In this document: piece after piece, positions 55,479-63,623 of the stretch
Numbering within the stretch: the stretch's first letter is position 1
How the letters are laid out: each line of letters starts with the position of its first letter
Origin: Nitratireductor aquibiodomus NL21 = JCM 21793
GTDB lineage: Bacteria > Pseudomonadota > Alphaproteobacteria > Rhizobiales > Rhizobiaceae
Assembly: GCF_000615975.1 (NCBI RefSeq)
Contig: NZ_BAMP01000005.1
Location: 36,816-100,815 of the forward strand
DNA: 64,000 nucleotides
Direction: 5' to 3'
Made by a program: the position numbers and the translations under genes
The notes under the pieces: model-generated
The model's database searches: none
What the model saw: only the letters and a program-made list of their open reading frames with translations
Told to the model about the DNA's origin: nothing

Positions 55479-57458
55479 TCAGGCGACTTCAGAGTTTTCG
55501 ATCCCCACGATTTCACCGACCGGCTGAGGACGGCCGATAAGAAAGCCCTGAATGAGGTCGACATCGAGTTCTTCAAGAAGCGCCTTCTGCTCTTCCGTCT
55601 CGACGCCTTCAACGAGAACGGTACGGCCAAGACTGCGCAGAAGCTGGATCATGCCCTCGAGCATGCGGACATCCTGCGCGCACTGGCGTTCAGGCAGAAA
55701 GCTTCGGTCGATCTTGACAATATCGAGGTCGAAGCGGCGCAGGCAGTCGATCCCGGCGTAACCGGTCCCGAAGTCATCGAGCCAGATCTGCACACCGAGG
55801 CTCCGAAGCTGCTCCACTGCCTGAGCGGCCTGCGACTGTCCCAGGATGTCGCCCCGTTCGGAGAGTTCGAGCGCAAACTGTCTTGGCGCCAGTCCGTGAC
55901 GGGCCAGCATCTCGGCAACGCGAAGCGCAAATCCTGGAGCCTTGAGCTGAACGGCGGATATGTTGACGGCAACAATCCCGGTAAGCTTGTAGCGCGCCAC
56001 GTCCGCACAGGCCTGTTCGAAAACCCATGCGCCCAGTTCGACGATCGCGCCGTTCTGCTCTGCCACCGGAATGAACACATCGGGTTTCACCAGCCGCCCA
56101 TTGCTGCCCTTGAGCCGCATCAGCGCCTCATAGCCAAGAACCTCGCCGGTTCCCAGTTGCACGATCGGCTGGTAGACCACTGAAATGCACTGCCTTTCAA
56201 TGGCGTGCGCCAACAGGCCGGCGAGGCTTTCATTCGAATGGTCGGCGTCGACGATCTGCGGATCGTAAACCGTCACTCTGGAGCGGCCGGTAAACTTCGA
56301 GATATAAAGTGCCCGGTCAGCTTCCTGCAGAACCTCCTGCAACTCGGAGGCCCCATCTTCCAGCGTCTGCGATGCACCAGCACTGATCGTCACAATGTCG
56401 ATACCGTCACCCCGGTCTGGATGGTAGATTTCCAGTTCCTCAACCACACGGCAGAACTCCTGCGCCAGTTCACGCAGTTCGTCCGACCCGGAGACGCGGC
56501 GCAACACCAGAAACTCCTCGCCGCCATAACGCCCGACGATTGCTTCGTTCGCATCCGCCGCCGCCTCCAGCGTCTGGGCAACCCGTATCAGGCAATCGTC
56601 ACCGGCCTGATGGCCCAGCCGGTCGTTAAAGCGCTTGAAGTGATCCACGTCGATCAGCACGACGCCGAGCTCCTTCCCGTCCCGAACACACGATTCATGA
56701 AGCTCGGCGAAAGCGCTTGTGATCGCACGGCGATTGCGCAATCCCGTGAGGGGATCGGTGTGAGCGATCCTGTGGAGCTCGTCGCCCTTCTTGACGGCAG
56801 CATGGGCCTGAGATTTTGCCTGCAGCGCTTCAAGAAACGTCCAGTAGCGCTCCACCCCCAGTCGCCACGACAGGTAAAGTGAAAAGACAAGGCAGTTGAC
56901 GAAGAGCGCGGCAATGACGATCCGCGCAGTCAGGCCGATCTGTAGCGTGTACAGCGTCGCAGCGATGAAGACGACGGCGATGACCGTCGACGAGATCGCG
57001 GACAGCATGAAGCGGAAATTGAAGAACAGATTTGCGCCAAGCACAAAGACGATACCGAACGCCACAAAGTGCGAAAGCGCCTGCTGATGTGAGGTTTCAA
57101 GCGCCAGAAGCAACCACCCGACAGCACCGACGACAATGGCTGCGGCAGCCACCAGATGCATCACGGCAAGGGATGCGCCGCGGCGCACACCAAACTCGAT
57201 CACCGCAAGAAAGGAAATGCCGATCGCGCACCGGGCAAACACCAGCTGATCCGCGATGTCGGGAAACAGGAACCAGTCGAAGACCCCATAGGCCATATAA
57301 CTGAGCACGGCAGCCCACATGCCCCAGCGAACGACCAGGCGTTGCTGGGCAGCGTCATGCTGAAAAAGCAGCCGGAGCAGTTTCGGATCTGCAAGACCCG
57401 TACGAGGGCTCGAAAGCGCTTCTACAACCTTTCGTGCGATATCCGCGGATAGTTGCAT
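55479..57458 (-). CDS. Membrane-bound GGDEF-EAL protein
   Basis: 659 residues from ATG 57458 (AAAGGAAGGTCACG upstream). N-terminal membrane sensor (about 40-220) with five to six helices, e.g. MWAAVLSYMAYGVFDWFLFP and ARIVIAALFVNCLVFSLYL. The GGDEF domain (235-400) has an intact signature, GRYGGEEFLVL, with DVDHFKRFNDRLGHQAGDD. The EAL domain (415-655) has GYEALMRLKG, VNISAVQL, LDDFGTGYAGID, DIVKIDRSFL and LVEGVETEEQ. Both c-di-GMP synthesis and breakdown are possible. LELSERGDI replaces the usual LEITES-type block, but key acids remain. Divergent from the methyltransferase gene. Confidence 0.92.
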   Translation of the reverse strand: MQLSADIARKVVEALSSPRTGLADPKLLRLLFQHDAAQQRLVVRWGMWAAVLSYMAYGVFDWFLFPDIADQLVFARCAIGISFLAVIEFGVRRGASLAVMHLVAAAAIVVGAVGWLLLALETSHQQALSHFVAFGIVFVLGANLFFNFRFMLSAISSTVIAVVFIAATLYTLQIGLTARIVIAALFVNCLVFSLYLSWRLGVERYWTFLEALQAKSQAHAAVKKGDELHRIAHTDPLTGLRNRRAITSAFAELHESCVRDGKELGVVLIDVDHFKRFNDRLGHQAGDDCLIRVAQTLEAAADANEAIVGRYGGEEFLVLRRVSGSDELRELAQEFCRVVEELEIYHPDRGDGIDIVTISAGASQTLEDGASELQEVLQEADRALYISKFTGRSRVTVYDPQIVDADHSNESLAGLLAHAIERQCISVVYQPIVQLGTGEVLGYEALMRLKGSNGRLVKPDVFIPVAEQNGAIVELGAWVFEQACADVARYKLTGIVAVNISAVQLKAPGFALRVAEMLARHGLAPRQFALELSERGDILGQSQAAQAVEQLRSLGVQIWLDDFGTGYAGIDCLRRFDLDIVKIDRSFLPERQCAQDVRMLEGMIQLLRSLGRTVLVEGVETEEQKALLEELDVDLIQGFLIGRPQPVGEIVGIENSEVA

Positions 57459-57717
57459 CGTGACCTTCCTTTGCAACAGACCCTCAGTACACGGGAATCG
57501 GTTAGGATGTCTTAACTTCCCCATTCCCCCGCCGGAGCGCCGCGGGAAAGGGTATTTTATATTAATAGTGCGTAAATGATGACACGATCATCCGTCTCTT
57601 TACCCGGCTTATCGAGGTCCTGAACCCGGATAACTTTTAGTCGAAATTGATTAAATTCTTTCGCATCCCGGTCTGTGTGGGTATAGTGAAAGTGTGCAAA
57701 TCAATGGGGACGGACCA

Positions 57718-58761
57718 GTGGCACAAGCCTCTCACCTGAAGCTTGATGAGCAGAGTTTGATCACATCTCAGCTCGTCAAGAAGCATACGACCACGTCGGA
57801 TGTAGCCGATTCCACGGAGTTAAAGGAGAAGGTTGCCCAGCTTGCGCTGGTTCTCGATCTGGCGCGCCAGGGCTTCGAATCGGGCACACCGGCAGCGGAC
57901 ATTGTCGACCGTCTGGCGGCCCGTCTGCACGATCTCCGCAACCAGGCTTCGCCTGTCGTATGGCAACAGCTCATTCCCCTGGCTCAGGAGCATCCGGTTT
58001 CAGAGTTTCTGAAGCAGGATCCCTTCACGCGCTGGTCCTTCGACAAGCCGCGCGGTTATTCCGGCGATGCCAGCCTGCTCGACATCTATTACAAGCATCC
58101 AAGCGCCGACGAGATCGTGGCTTCTTCCACGGAACTCGGCCGTGAAATCTACGCTTACACCAGCGAAGCAGCGAGTTCGGTCGCCGGACGCGAGCGGCGC
58201 GACATTCTTGCGCGCACGGTGGATGCCACCGCAGAGCGTGTGGAGAATGCGGAAGTTCTTGCAATCGCATGCGGTCACCTGCGCGAAGCGGAACTCTCGA
58301 CGGCCCTGGCCGGAAAGAAGCTGAAGCGCTGGATCGGGCTGGATCAGGACCCGATCAGTGTGGGAACGGTCAACCGGGACCTGGCCGGCACTGGTGTGGA
58401 GGCCATTGACGGTTCCGTGAAAGGCATCCTGCGCCGCTCCTACAGTCTCGGCACGTTCGATCTCGTCTATGCGTCGGGGCTTTACGACTATCTGCCGCGT
58501 GCAGTCGCAATCCGCCTCACGCAACGCGCCATGGAACTGGTCAAGCCGGGCGGAGAATTCCTGTTCGCCAATTTCAGCGACGAGATCACCACCGATGGCT
58601 ACATGGAAACCTTCATGGACTGGCCGCTGATCCTGCGCTCGGACAAGGACATGCAGGACATAATCGACCGCGCGATTGACAGGAACCATGCCGAGACCGA
58701 GGTGTTCTACGGCAGCAATCGCAACATCGTCTACGGTGTCATCCGCAAGCATACGGCCTGA
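57718..58761 (+). CDS. Class I SAM-dependent methyltransferase-like protein with N-terminal helical extension
   Basis: About 347 residues. Start chosen at GTG 57718, seven bases after GGGGA; a GTG at 57694 would add 8 residues. The N-terminal ~110 residues are helical. Then FTRWSFDKPRGYSGDASLLD, which I know from proteins annotated as related to 3-hydroxypalmitate methyl ester synthases, and a Rossmann methyltransferase core: motif I VLAIACGHLREAELSTALAG, IGLDQDPISVGTVNRDL, FDLVYASGLYDYLPRAVAIR and LVKPGGEFLFANFSDEITTD. May make a small signal or modify a lipid. Divergent from the GGDEF-EAL gene across 259 bases. Confidence 0.72.
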   Translation: MAQASHLKLDEQSLITSQLVKKHTTTSDVADSTELKEKVAQLALVLDLARQGFESGTPAADIVDRLAARLHDLRNQASPVVWQQLIPLAQEHPVSEFLKQDPFTRWSFDKPRGYSGDASLLDIYYKHPSADEIVASSTELGREIYAYTSEAASSVAGRERRDILARTVDATAERVENAEVLAIACGHLREAELSTALAGKKLKRWIGLDQDPISVGTVNRDLAGTGVEAIDGSVKGILRRSYSLGTFDLVYASGLYDYLPRAVAIRLTQRAMELVKPGGEFLFANFSDEITTDGYMETFMDWPLILRSDKDMQDIIDRAIDRNHAETEVFYGSNRNIVYGVIRKHTA

Positions 58762-58992
58762 GCGACAGCCTCATCCTCTCACGTGAAAAGCCAGACCTGG
58801 CTGGCCACCCAACTTCGGCTTGGTGGCCACGGGACCTCTCGCAATGAGGTCTGCCCATTCGGCGGCGAGATCATCTACACGCGCGAAACCATGGTGCCAC
58901 TGCAGCCGGTATCGTTGATCTGCGTGCACAATGGCGGATACAGGGTCGAGGAAATCCGGGAACCTGAAACGGCGTGATCCGGCTTCTGAAAG

Positions 58993-59018
58993 GCGGGGCT
59001 TCGGTCCCGCAATTTCTT
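58993..59018 (+). terminator. Rho-independent-like terminator with UUCG loop
   Basis: GCGGGGC-TTCG-GTCCCGC (one G-T pair) followed by AATTTCTTT. The stable UUCG tetraloop and trailing T-rich stretch fit a terminator, although it is ~230 bases past the methyltransferase stop. Confidence 0.5.
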
Positions 59019-59147
59019 TGCCTGCGACAGACCGAAACCGCAGGCATTTCATATGTGATGGCGCGGGCGGCATAACGGGACACTGCAGCCGATCCCTATC
59101 GGTAATGCCAAACCGGCGCGACAAAATTAAAATATCAAGTTGCGCAT

Positions 59148-59159
59148 CTGATACATCAG
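59148..59159. promoter_or_regulatory. Possible GntR operator upstream of the NMT1-type importer
   Basis: CTGATACATCAG has CTGAT/ATCAG arms around AC. It lies 115 bases upstream of the binding-protein start. The GntR gene at 61935 in the same operon is the natural candidate regulator. No second copy seen. Confidence 0.35.
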
Positions 59160-59180
59160 TTGTAGGCTTTCTTCTCAGGC

Positions 59181-59198
59181 CCGGCTTATGCAAGCCGG
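59181..59198. promoter_or_regulatory. Stem-loop in the importer leader
   Basis: CCGGCTT-ATGC-AAGCCGG: perfect 7-bp stem with a 4-nt loop, 76 bases before the binding-protein ATG and therefore probably in the 5' leader. Role unknown; not part of a riboswitch I recognise. Confidence 0.35.
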
Positions 59199-59274
59199 CG
59201 CCAATCTTCGTAACCGGCAAGCAGATCGTCCGGGCGCGGAAAACAATTTTTGCGGAGAAGGAGGAGTCTCACGC

Positions 59275-60294
59275 ATGCTCTCAGTCAGTCGTCGTGTTCT
59301 TATGGCAGCCGCATTCGCTGCCGCTTTGACGCCCGCAGCCGCCCTGCCGGTCAGGGCCCAGGACCTGCCGGAGATCGAGTTCCTCTATTCGCCCTTCGCC
59401 GACTATGCGCCCTTCTTCGTCGCCGAGGACCTCGGCTATTTCGAGGAGTTTGGCGTTGACGTGACACTTTCGCCCAAGGGCAACACGGCCGAAACCATCC
59501 AGATGCTTGCCTCCGGCAACATCGAAGCAGGTGCCGCCACCTGGGCTTCCAGCCTTTTCAACGCGCTCGACCGCGGCGCAACCGTCTCCATCATTGCCAC
59601 CATGGCACGCATGCCCGACACGGTTCCCTCCCCCTCGCCATTCATGGTGTCGCAGAAAGCGTGGGACGAAGGCATCCGCACCGTCGCCGACCTGAAAGGC
59701 AAGCGCATCGGCATTCCCGGCCCCGGCGGTTTCGGCATGTATTCGGTGGCAAAGGCACTCGAGAAGGGCGGCCTGACAATAGAAGATGTCGAGGCGGTTT
59801 ACCTGCCACCGCCCGCAACGGCTGCCGCCTTCGCAAATGGCGGCCTTGAAGCCGGCTGGAGCATCGAGCCTTTCGCTCACCAGCTCGAAAAACAGGGGCT
59901 GGGCCGCCGCCTGGTCGAAGATCACACTTTTGGCACAGAGCTTGGTTTGATCGCCTTCAATCAGGATTTCGTTGAAGAGAACGAAGACGCGGTTGTGCGC
60001 TTCGTAGCAGCCTATCTCAAGGCTGCCCGCCAGCTCGACAATGGCGGCTGGCAGGACGACAGGATTCTCGAAATCGTCTCGAACTACACCGGCACCGAGC
60101 CAGACGCCCTGCGTGGCATCCCCTATACGGTTCGCTCCGAAGATGGTGCCATCGACATGGAGTCCGTGCGTGAACAGGAAGAGTTCTTCCGTCAGCGCGG
60201 TGCACTTGAATATGAAGGGCTTTCCGATATCGACGGCGTCTATCGCCGCGATCTGCTGCAGCGTGCCAACGACCTACTCGCAAGCAAGAAATGA
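59275..60294 (+). CDS. ABC transporter substrate-binding protein, NMT1/THI5-like (SsuA/ThiY type)
   Basis: 339 residues from ATG 59275 after AAGGAGGAG; signal MLSVSRRVLMAAAFAAALTP cleaved near VRAQD. Family blocks: IEFLYSPFADYAPFFVAEDL, GYFEEFGVDVTLSPKGNTAE, SGNIEAGAATWASSLFNALD and DLKGKRIGIPGPGGFGMYSV. Receptors of this fold bind sulfonates, taurine, nitrate, pyrimidines or thiamine precursors. The genes downstream (GntR, Ldh-family dehydrogenase, thioesterase) do not settle which. Overlaps the ATPase start by four bases. Confidence 0.9.
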   Translation: MLSVSRRVLMAAAFAAALTPAAALPVRAQDLPEIEFLYSPFADYAPFFVAEDLGYFEEFGVDVTLSPKGNTAETIQMLASGNIEAGAATWASSLFNALDRGATVSIIATMARMPDTVPSPSPFMVSQKAWDEGIRTVADLKGKRIGIPGPGGFGMYSVAKALEKGGLTIEDVEAVYLPPPATAAAFANGGLEAGWSIEPFAHQLEKQGLGRRLVEDHTFGTELGLIAFNQDFVEENEDAVVRFVAAYLKAARQLDNGGWQDDRILEIVSNYTGTEPDALRGIPYTVRSEDGAIDMESVREQEEFFRQRGALEYEGLSDIDGVYRRDLLQRANDLLASKK

Positions 60295-61097
60295 TGCAGG
60301 CCGCGCAGGAAAAACTGCCTCCCGCTCCGGCGAAATCCGCCGGAGCGGCCATTGAGGTCAACCATCTTACCAAGGCGTTCTATGACAGCCAGGACGACCG
60401 CGTGACCGTGGCCGTCTCCGATGTCAGCTTTAAAGTCGAACGCGGCGAATTCGTTTGCATTGTCGGCCCCAGCGGCTGCGGCAAAACAACGGTACTGCGC
60501 ATTCTCGCAGGCCTTGAGGACGAGCTGAACGGCACGGTGAAGCTTCACAGCTCCACACCGCCGGCAATGGTTTTCCAGGAAGCGTCCGTTCTGCCCTGGC
60601 TCACCGTTTCGCAGAACATCGCTTTCCCGCTGAGCCTGAAAGGCACGCCCCGTTCACAACAGGCCGAACGCGTGCGCGAAATGCTGACACTGACCGGCCT
60701 TACAGAATTCGCCAGCGCCCTCCCCCACCAGCTTTCCGGCGGCATGAAACAACGCGTCTCCGTGGCGCGCGCCCTTGTCGACGACCGCGACATTCTGCTG
60801 ATGGACGAGCCGTTCGGCGCGCTCGATGAACAGACGCGTCTGGTCCTCCAGCAGGAATTGTTGCGGATATGGGAGACGACCGGCAAGACCGTGGTCTTCA
60901 TCACGCACAGCGTCGATGAAGCGCTGACGCTGGCGGATCGCGTTCTCGTCATGTCGCCACGCCCCGGCAGGCTGGTCGCCGACATGCGGGTTCCCTTCGA
61001 GCGCCCGCGCGACGTGGTCGAGATGCGCCGCGACAAGCGCTTCTGGGACATGACTTACGAGGTCTGGCGCTTGCTGGCCTCTCCTGCGGAGGCATGA
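60291..61097 (+). CDS. ABC transporter ATP-binding protein (SsuB/TauB type)
   Basis: 268 residues. Walker [22 protein letters not shown]-loop MVFQEASVLPWLTVSQN, signature LSGGMKQRVSVARALVDD, Walker B ILLMDEPFGALDEQTR and H-loop VFITHSVDEALTLADRVLVM. The EASVLPWLTV and GGMKQR wording is characteristic of the nitrate/sulfonate/taurine group. Coupled to the binding protein by overlap and to the permease by one base. Confidence 0.93.
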   Translation: MMQAAQEKLPPAPAKSAGAAIEVNHLTKAFYDSQDDRVTVAVSDVSFKVERGEFVCIVGPSGCGKTTVLRILAGLEDELNGTVKLHSSTPPAMVFQEASVLPWLTVSQNIAFPLSLKGTPRSQQAERVREMLTLTGLTEFASALPHQLSGGMKQRVSVARALVDDRDILLMDEPFGALDEQTRLVLQQELLRIWETTGKTVVFITHSVDEALTLADRVLVMSPRPGRLVADMRVPFERPRDVVEMRRDKRFWDMTYEVWRLLASPAEA

Positions 61098-61098
61098 G

Positions 61099-61913
61099 AT
61101 GAGCACTCCCACCACGACACTGACTGAAGACGAACTGCGTCGGCTCAAAGCACCGGCACGGCGCGAAAAGCTGTTCCGCTTCGCGTCCTATTTCAGCCCG
61201 CTTCTGCTCCTTTTGATCTGGGAGTTGTCGAGCCAATTCAACCTGATCGACCGCCGCTTCTTCCCGGCTCCCAGCGCCATCGCCGAAACGGCCTGGCGCA
61301 TGATTGTGAGCCTGGAGCTCTTTGAGCATATCGGCGCAACCCTGCGCCGCGTGGGTGTGGGCTATGTCATGGGTGCGGTTCCCGGCATCACGCTCGGCCT
61401 CATCCTCGGCCTCTCCCGGCCTGTTCGCCGCCTCCTCGGTCCGATCTTCTCCGCGCTCTATCCTGTGCCGAAGATCGCCATCCTCCCATTGATCCTGCTG
61501 ATCTTCGCGTCGGCGACGCCTCCAAGTTCGTCGTCATCGCCATCGGCGTTTTCTTCCTGATGTTCTACAACACCATGGGCGGTGTCCTGCAGACCCCGCA
61601 GATCTACATGGATGTTGCCAAGAACGCAGGCGCGAGCCGGTTCCAGACCTTCACGCGCATCGCCTTCCCGGCTGCGCTGCCAAGCATCTTCACCGGACTG
61701 AAGCTTGCCGCGGGTTCATCCTACATCATCATCGCGGCCGCCGAGTTCCTCGGTGCGCGCAGCGGCGTCGGCTTCTTCATCTGGGCATCGTGGCAGACCT
61801 TTGCGGTCTCGCGCATGTTCGTCGGCATCGTCGTGATCTCGGTCATGGGCTATCTCACCATCCTCGCCCTTGAGGCGCTGGAGCGGCATTTCGTAGCCTG
61901 GGCGAAAAACTGA
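61099..61913 (+). CDS. ABC transporter permease (SsuC/TauC type), frameshifted
   Basis: About 271 residues, six helices. RRFFPAPSAIAETAWRMIVS near the N-terminus, GAVPGITLGLILGLSRPVRR, LYPVPKIAILPLILLIFG, and the EAA-like loop DVAKNAGASRFQTFTRIAFP. The frame breaks near 61507; one extra G (ttcggc) gives LLIFGVGDASKFVVIAIGVF and continues into FLMFYNTMGGV. Completes the three-gene importer. Confidence 0.92.
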
Positions 61914-61934
61914 TCGGCTGAGGACAAGAGGCTC

Positions 61935-62654
61935 ATGACCGTCGACACCGGCCCGGCCCCCAACGCCCACACACCCGTTTCGGAGCGCATCTACCTTGCG
62001 CTCCGGCAGAAGATCGTGCGTTGCGAGATAGCACCGGGTACCACGCTCGATGCGAATTCCATTGCGCGTGACTACGACGTCTCGAAAACGCCGGTGCGTG
62101 ACGCCATGCAGAAGCTGGCCGCCGACGGGCTGGTGACGATCCTGCCGCGCAGCGGCTATCGCGTGGCCACCATCACGTTTCAGGCCGTGCATGAGATTCT
62201 TGACCTGCGCGCGGCCATCGGCCCGCACGCGGCACGGCAGGCAGCGCGCTATGCCACCCCCGCCGACATCGCCGAGCTGCGCGAGATCGTCGCCGAATAC
62301 GCCACGCCGCTCGACATCGGGGCCATGCAGCAGGTGGCGCGGCGCTTCCATGTCGCCATCGCACGGTGCAGCCGCAACAAGCGCGTTGTCGCTCTCTCGG
62401 AAACCCTGTTCGACGAACTGGAGCGCCTTCTGCGCTTCGCAATCGACTTCTCGGTGAAGATCGGCGAGCACTCGGACGAGCACACAGCGCTTGTCGACGC
62501 CATCGAGGCCGGCGATGGCGAGCGGGCGGCCGCCATCGAAGCGGCCCACATCAAACACAGCCGGGAGTTCCTGATCGAACGCCTGATGACGCTCGGTTAC
62601 CTATCCGCTGGCGAAGTCCAGATCGGCAATGCAGCGCGGGGCCTGGACGAATGA
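61935..62654 (+). CDS. GntR family transcriptional regulator, FCD subfamily (third)
   Basis: 239 residues. Winged helix: RIYLALRQKIVRCEIAPGTT, ARDYDVSKTPVRDAMQKLAA and DGLVTILPRSGYRV. FCD ligand domain: RRFHVAIARCSRNKRVVALS and EHSDEHTALVDAIEAGDGER. It is inside the operon, 21 bases after the permease and overlapping the dehydrogenase by four bases. It probably responds to the imported compound or its CoA ester. Confidence 0.9.
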   Translation: MTVDTGPAPNAHTPVSERIYLALRQKIVRCEIAPGTTLDANSIARDYDVSKTPVRDAMQKLAADGLVTILPRSGYRVATITFQAVHEILDLRAAIGPHAARQAARYATPADIAELREIVAEYATPLDIGAMQQVARRFHVAIARCSRNKRVVALSETLFDELERLLRFAIDFSVKIGEHSDEHTALVDAIEAGDGERAAAIEAAHIKHSREFLIERLMTLGYLSAGEVQIGNAARGLDE

Positions 62655-63562
62655 TCGCATTTCCCGACGCAGTTGCGCGGCTGTCGGCAGCGCTTGGCGA
62701 CAGTCCGGCAGCGAAACTTGCAGCCGCAGCACTGATCGAAGCCGACGCGCTCAACCTCCCGCGTTTTGGCATTGCCATGCTGGATGAGTGGACAGCCGAC
62801 ACCACACCCGTTCGCGCTGCCGAAACCCCGCAGGCCGTGAGCTGGCTCGACTGCTCGGCCTCCTTTGCACCGCTTGCCGTTGCGAGCGCCACGCTGGACC
62901 TCACCGGTGCCGCTCAGGCGAAGGGCATCGCCGCCGTCTTTCTGCGTGGCGTCAGGGGCTTCGGGCGGCTTGCTCCCTTCGTTCGCCATCTTGCCGATTC
63001 CGGCCTTGTCGGGATCGCCGGGGCCGAAGGCCCGCCTTTCGTCGCCGCCCATGGCGGCACGCGCGCCGTCATCGGCACCAATCCATTTGCCCTCGCCATA
63101 GGCACCGGCGCAGACCGCGTGGTGATCGACGTGGCCACGAGCACAGCCACCATGGCCGACATCCGCAACGCCCGCAGCACCGGCGCCACCCTGCCGGAGG
63201 GAATAGCGCTGAATAGCGAAGGACAGCCAACCACCATCGCCTCCGAAGTCGCCGCACTTCTGCCGCGCGGCGGACAGGTCGGCTCCCTGCTCGGCCTTGT
63301 GGTCGAACTTCTGGCCGGCGTCGCCGGCGGTGGCCGCGACGACCCGAAAGGCCGGGGCGTGTTCCTGCTTGCCTTCGATCCTGAAGCGGCCGGAGACAGC
63401 ATCGACTGGCAGGCGCGGCTTGCAGCCCTCAAAAGCGACTGGACCGGAAGTGGCGGCCACTGGCCGCGCGGCGGCGCGCGCTCGCCCGAAGCCGCGCTGG
63501 ACGATGATTTCGCAAAACGTCTCGATGCACAGCTCGCACGCATTTCCGGCAGGGCGCAGTGA
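62651..63562 (+). CDS. Ldh family oxidoreductase (malate/L-lactate/ureidoglycolate dehydrogenase fold)
   Basis: 303 residues, shorter than the usual ~340. Conserved: EADALNLPRFGIAMLDEW (in place of the family's SHG-type block), GIAAVFLRGVRGFGRLAPFV, GTRAVIGTNPFALAIGTG with the following VIDVATSTATMADIRNA, and GSLLGLVVELLAGVAGGG. The catalytic-region HxxH histidines typical of family members (SRHFG) read RGFGRLAP here, so the histidine equivalent is not obvious. NAD(P)-dependent oxidation of a 2-hydroxyacid is expected. Overlaps the GntR gene; thioesterase gene follows. Confidence 0.8.
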   Translation: MIAFPDAVARLSAALGDSPAAKLAAAALIEADALNLPRFGIAMLDEWTADTTPVRAAETPQAVSWLDCSASFAPLAVASATLDLTGAAQAKGIAAVFLRGVRGFGRLAPFVRHLADSGLVGIAGAEGPPFVAAHGGTRAVIGTNPFALAIGTGADRVVIDVATSTATMADIRNARSTGATLPEGIALNSEGQPTTIASEVAALLPRGGQVGSLLGLVVELLAGVAGGGRDDPKGRGVFLLAFDPEAAGDSIDWQARLAALKSDWTGSGGHWPRGGARSPEAALDDDFAKRLDAQLARISGRAQ

Positions 63563-63623
63563 CAATGCCGCACCGCTCTTCCTCAAACCGCTGAAGTTCT
63601 CCTATGCAGAAATGGTGCCTTAG

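Larger units (their letters stand above)
58762..59274. other. 513-base gap upstream of the NMT1-type importer
   Basis: No convincing gene: short frames on both strands lack start sites and motifs. It contains a terminator-like hairpin (58993-59010), an 8-bp stem TGCCTGCG/CGCAGGCA (59019-59046), an operator-like palindrome (59148-59159) and a 7-bp stem-loop (59181-59198). I see no TPP-riboswitch THI-box, which was worth checking because the binding protein belongs to the NMT1/THI5 fold. Confidence 0.5.

Noticed and set aside
58783..58977. 64-codon frame after the methyltransferase
   Set aside because: No ribosome site, no motif, and overlaps equally plausible frames on the other strand.
58975..59274. 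TPP or other riboswitch before the NMT1/THI5-like receptor
   Set aside because: No THI-box core could be seen; only simple hairpins.
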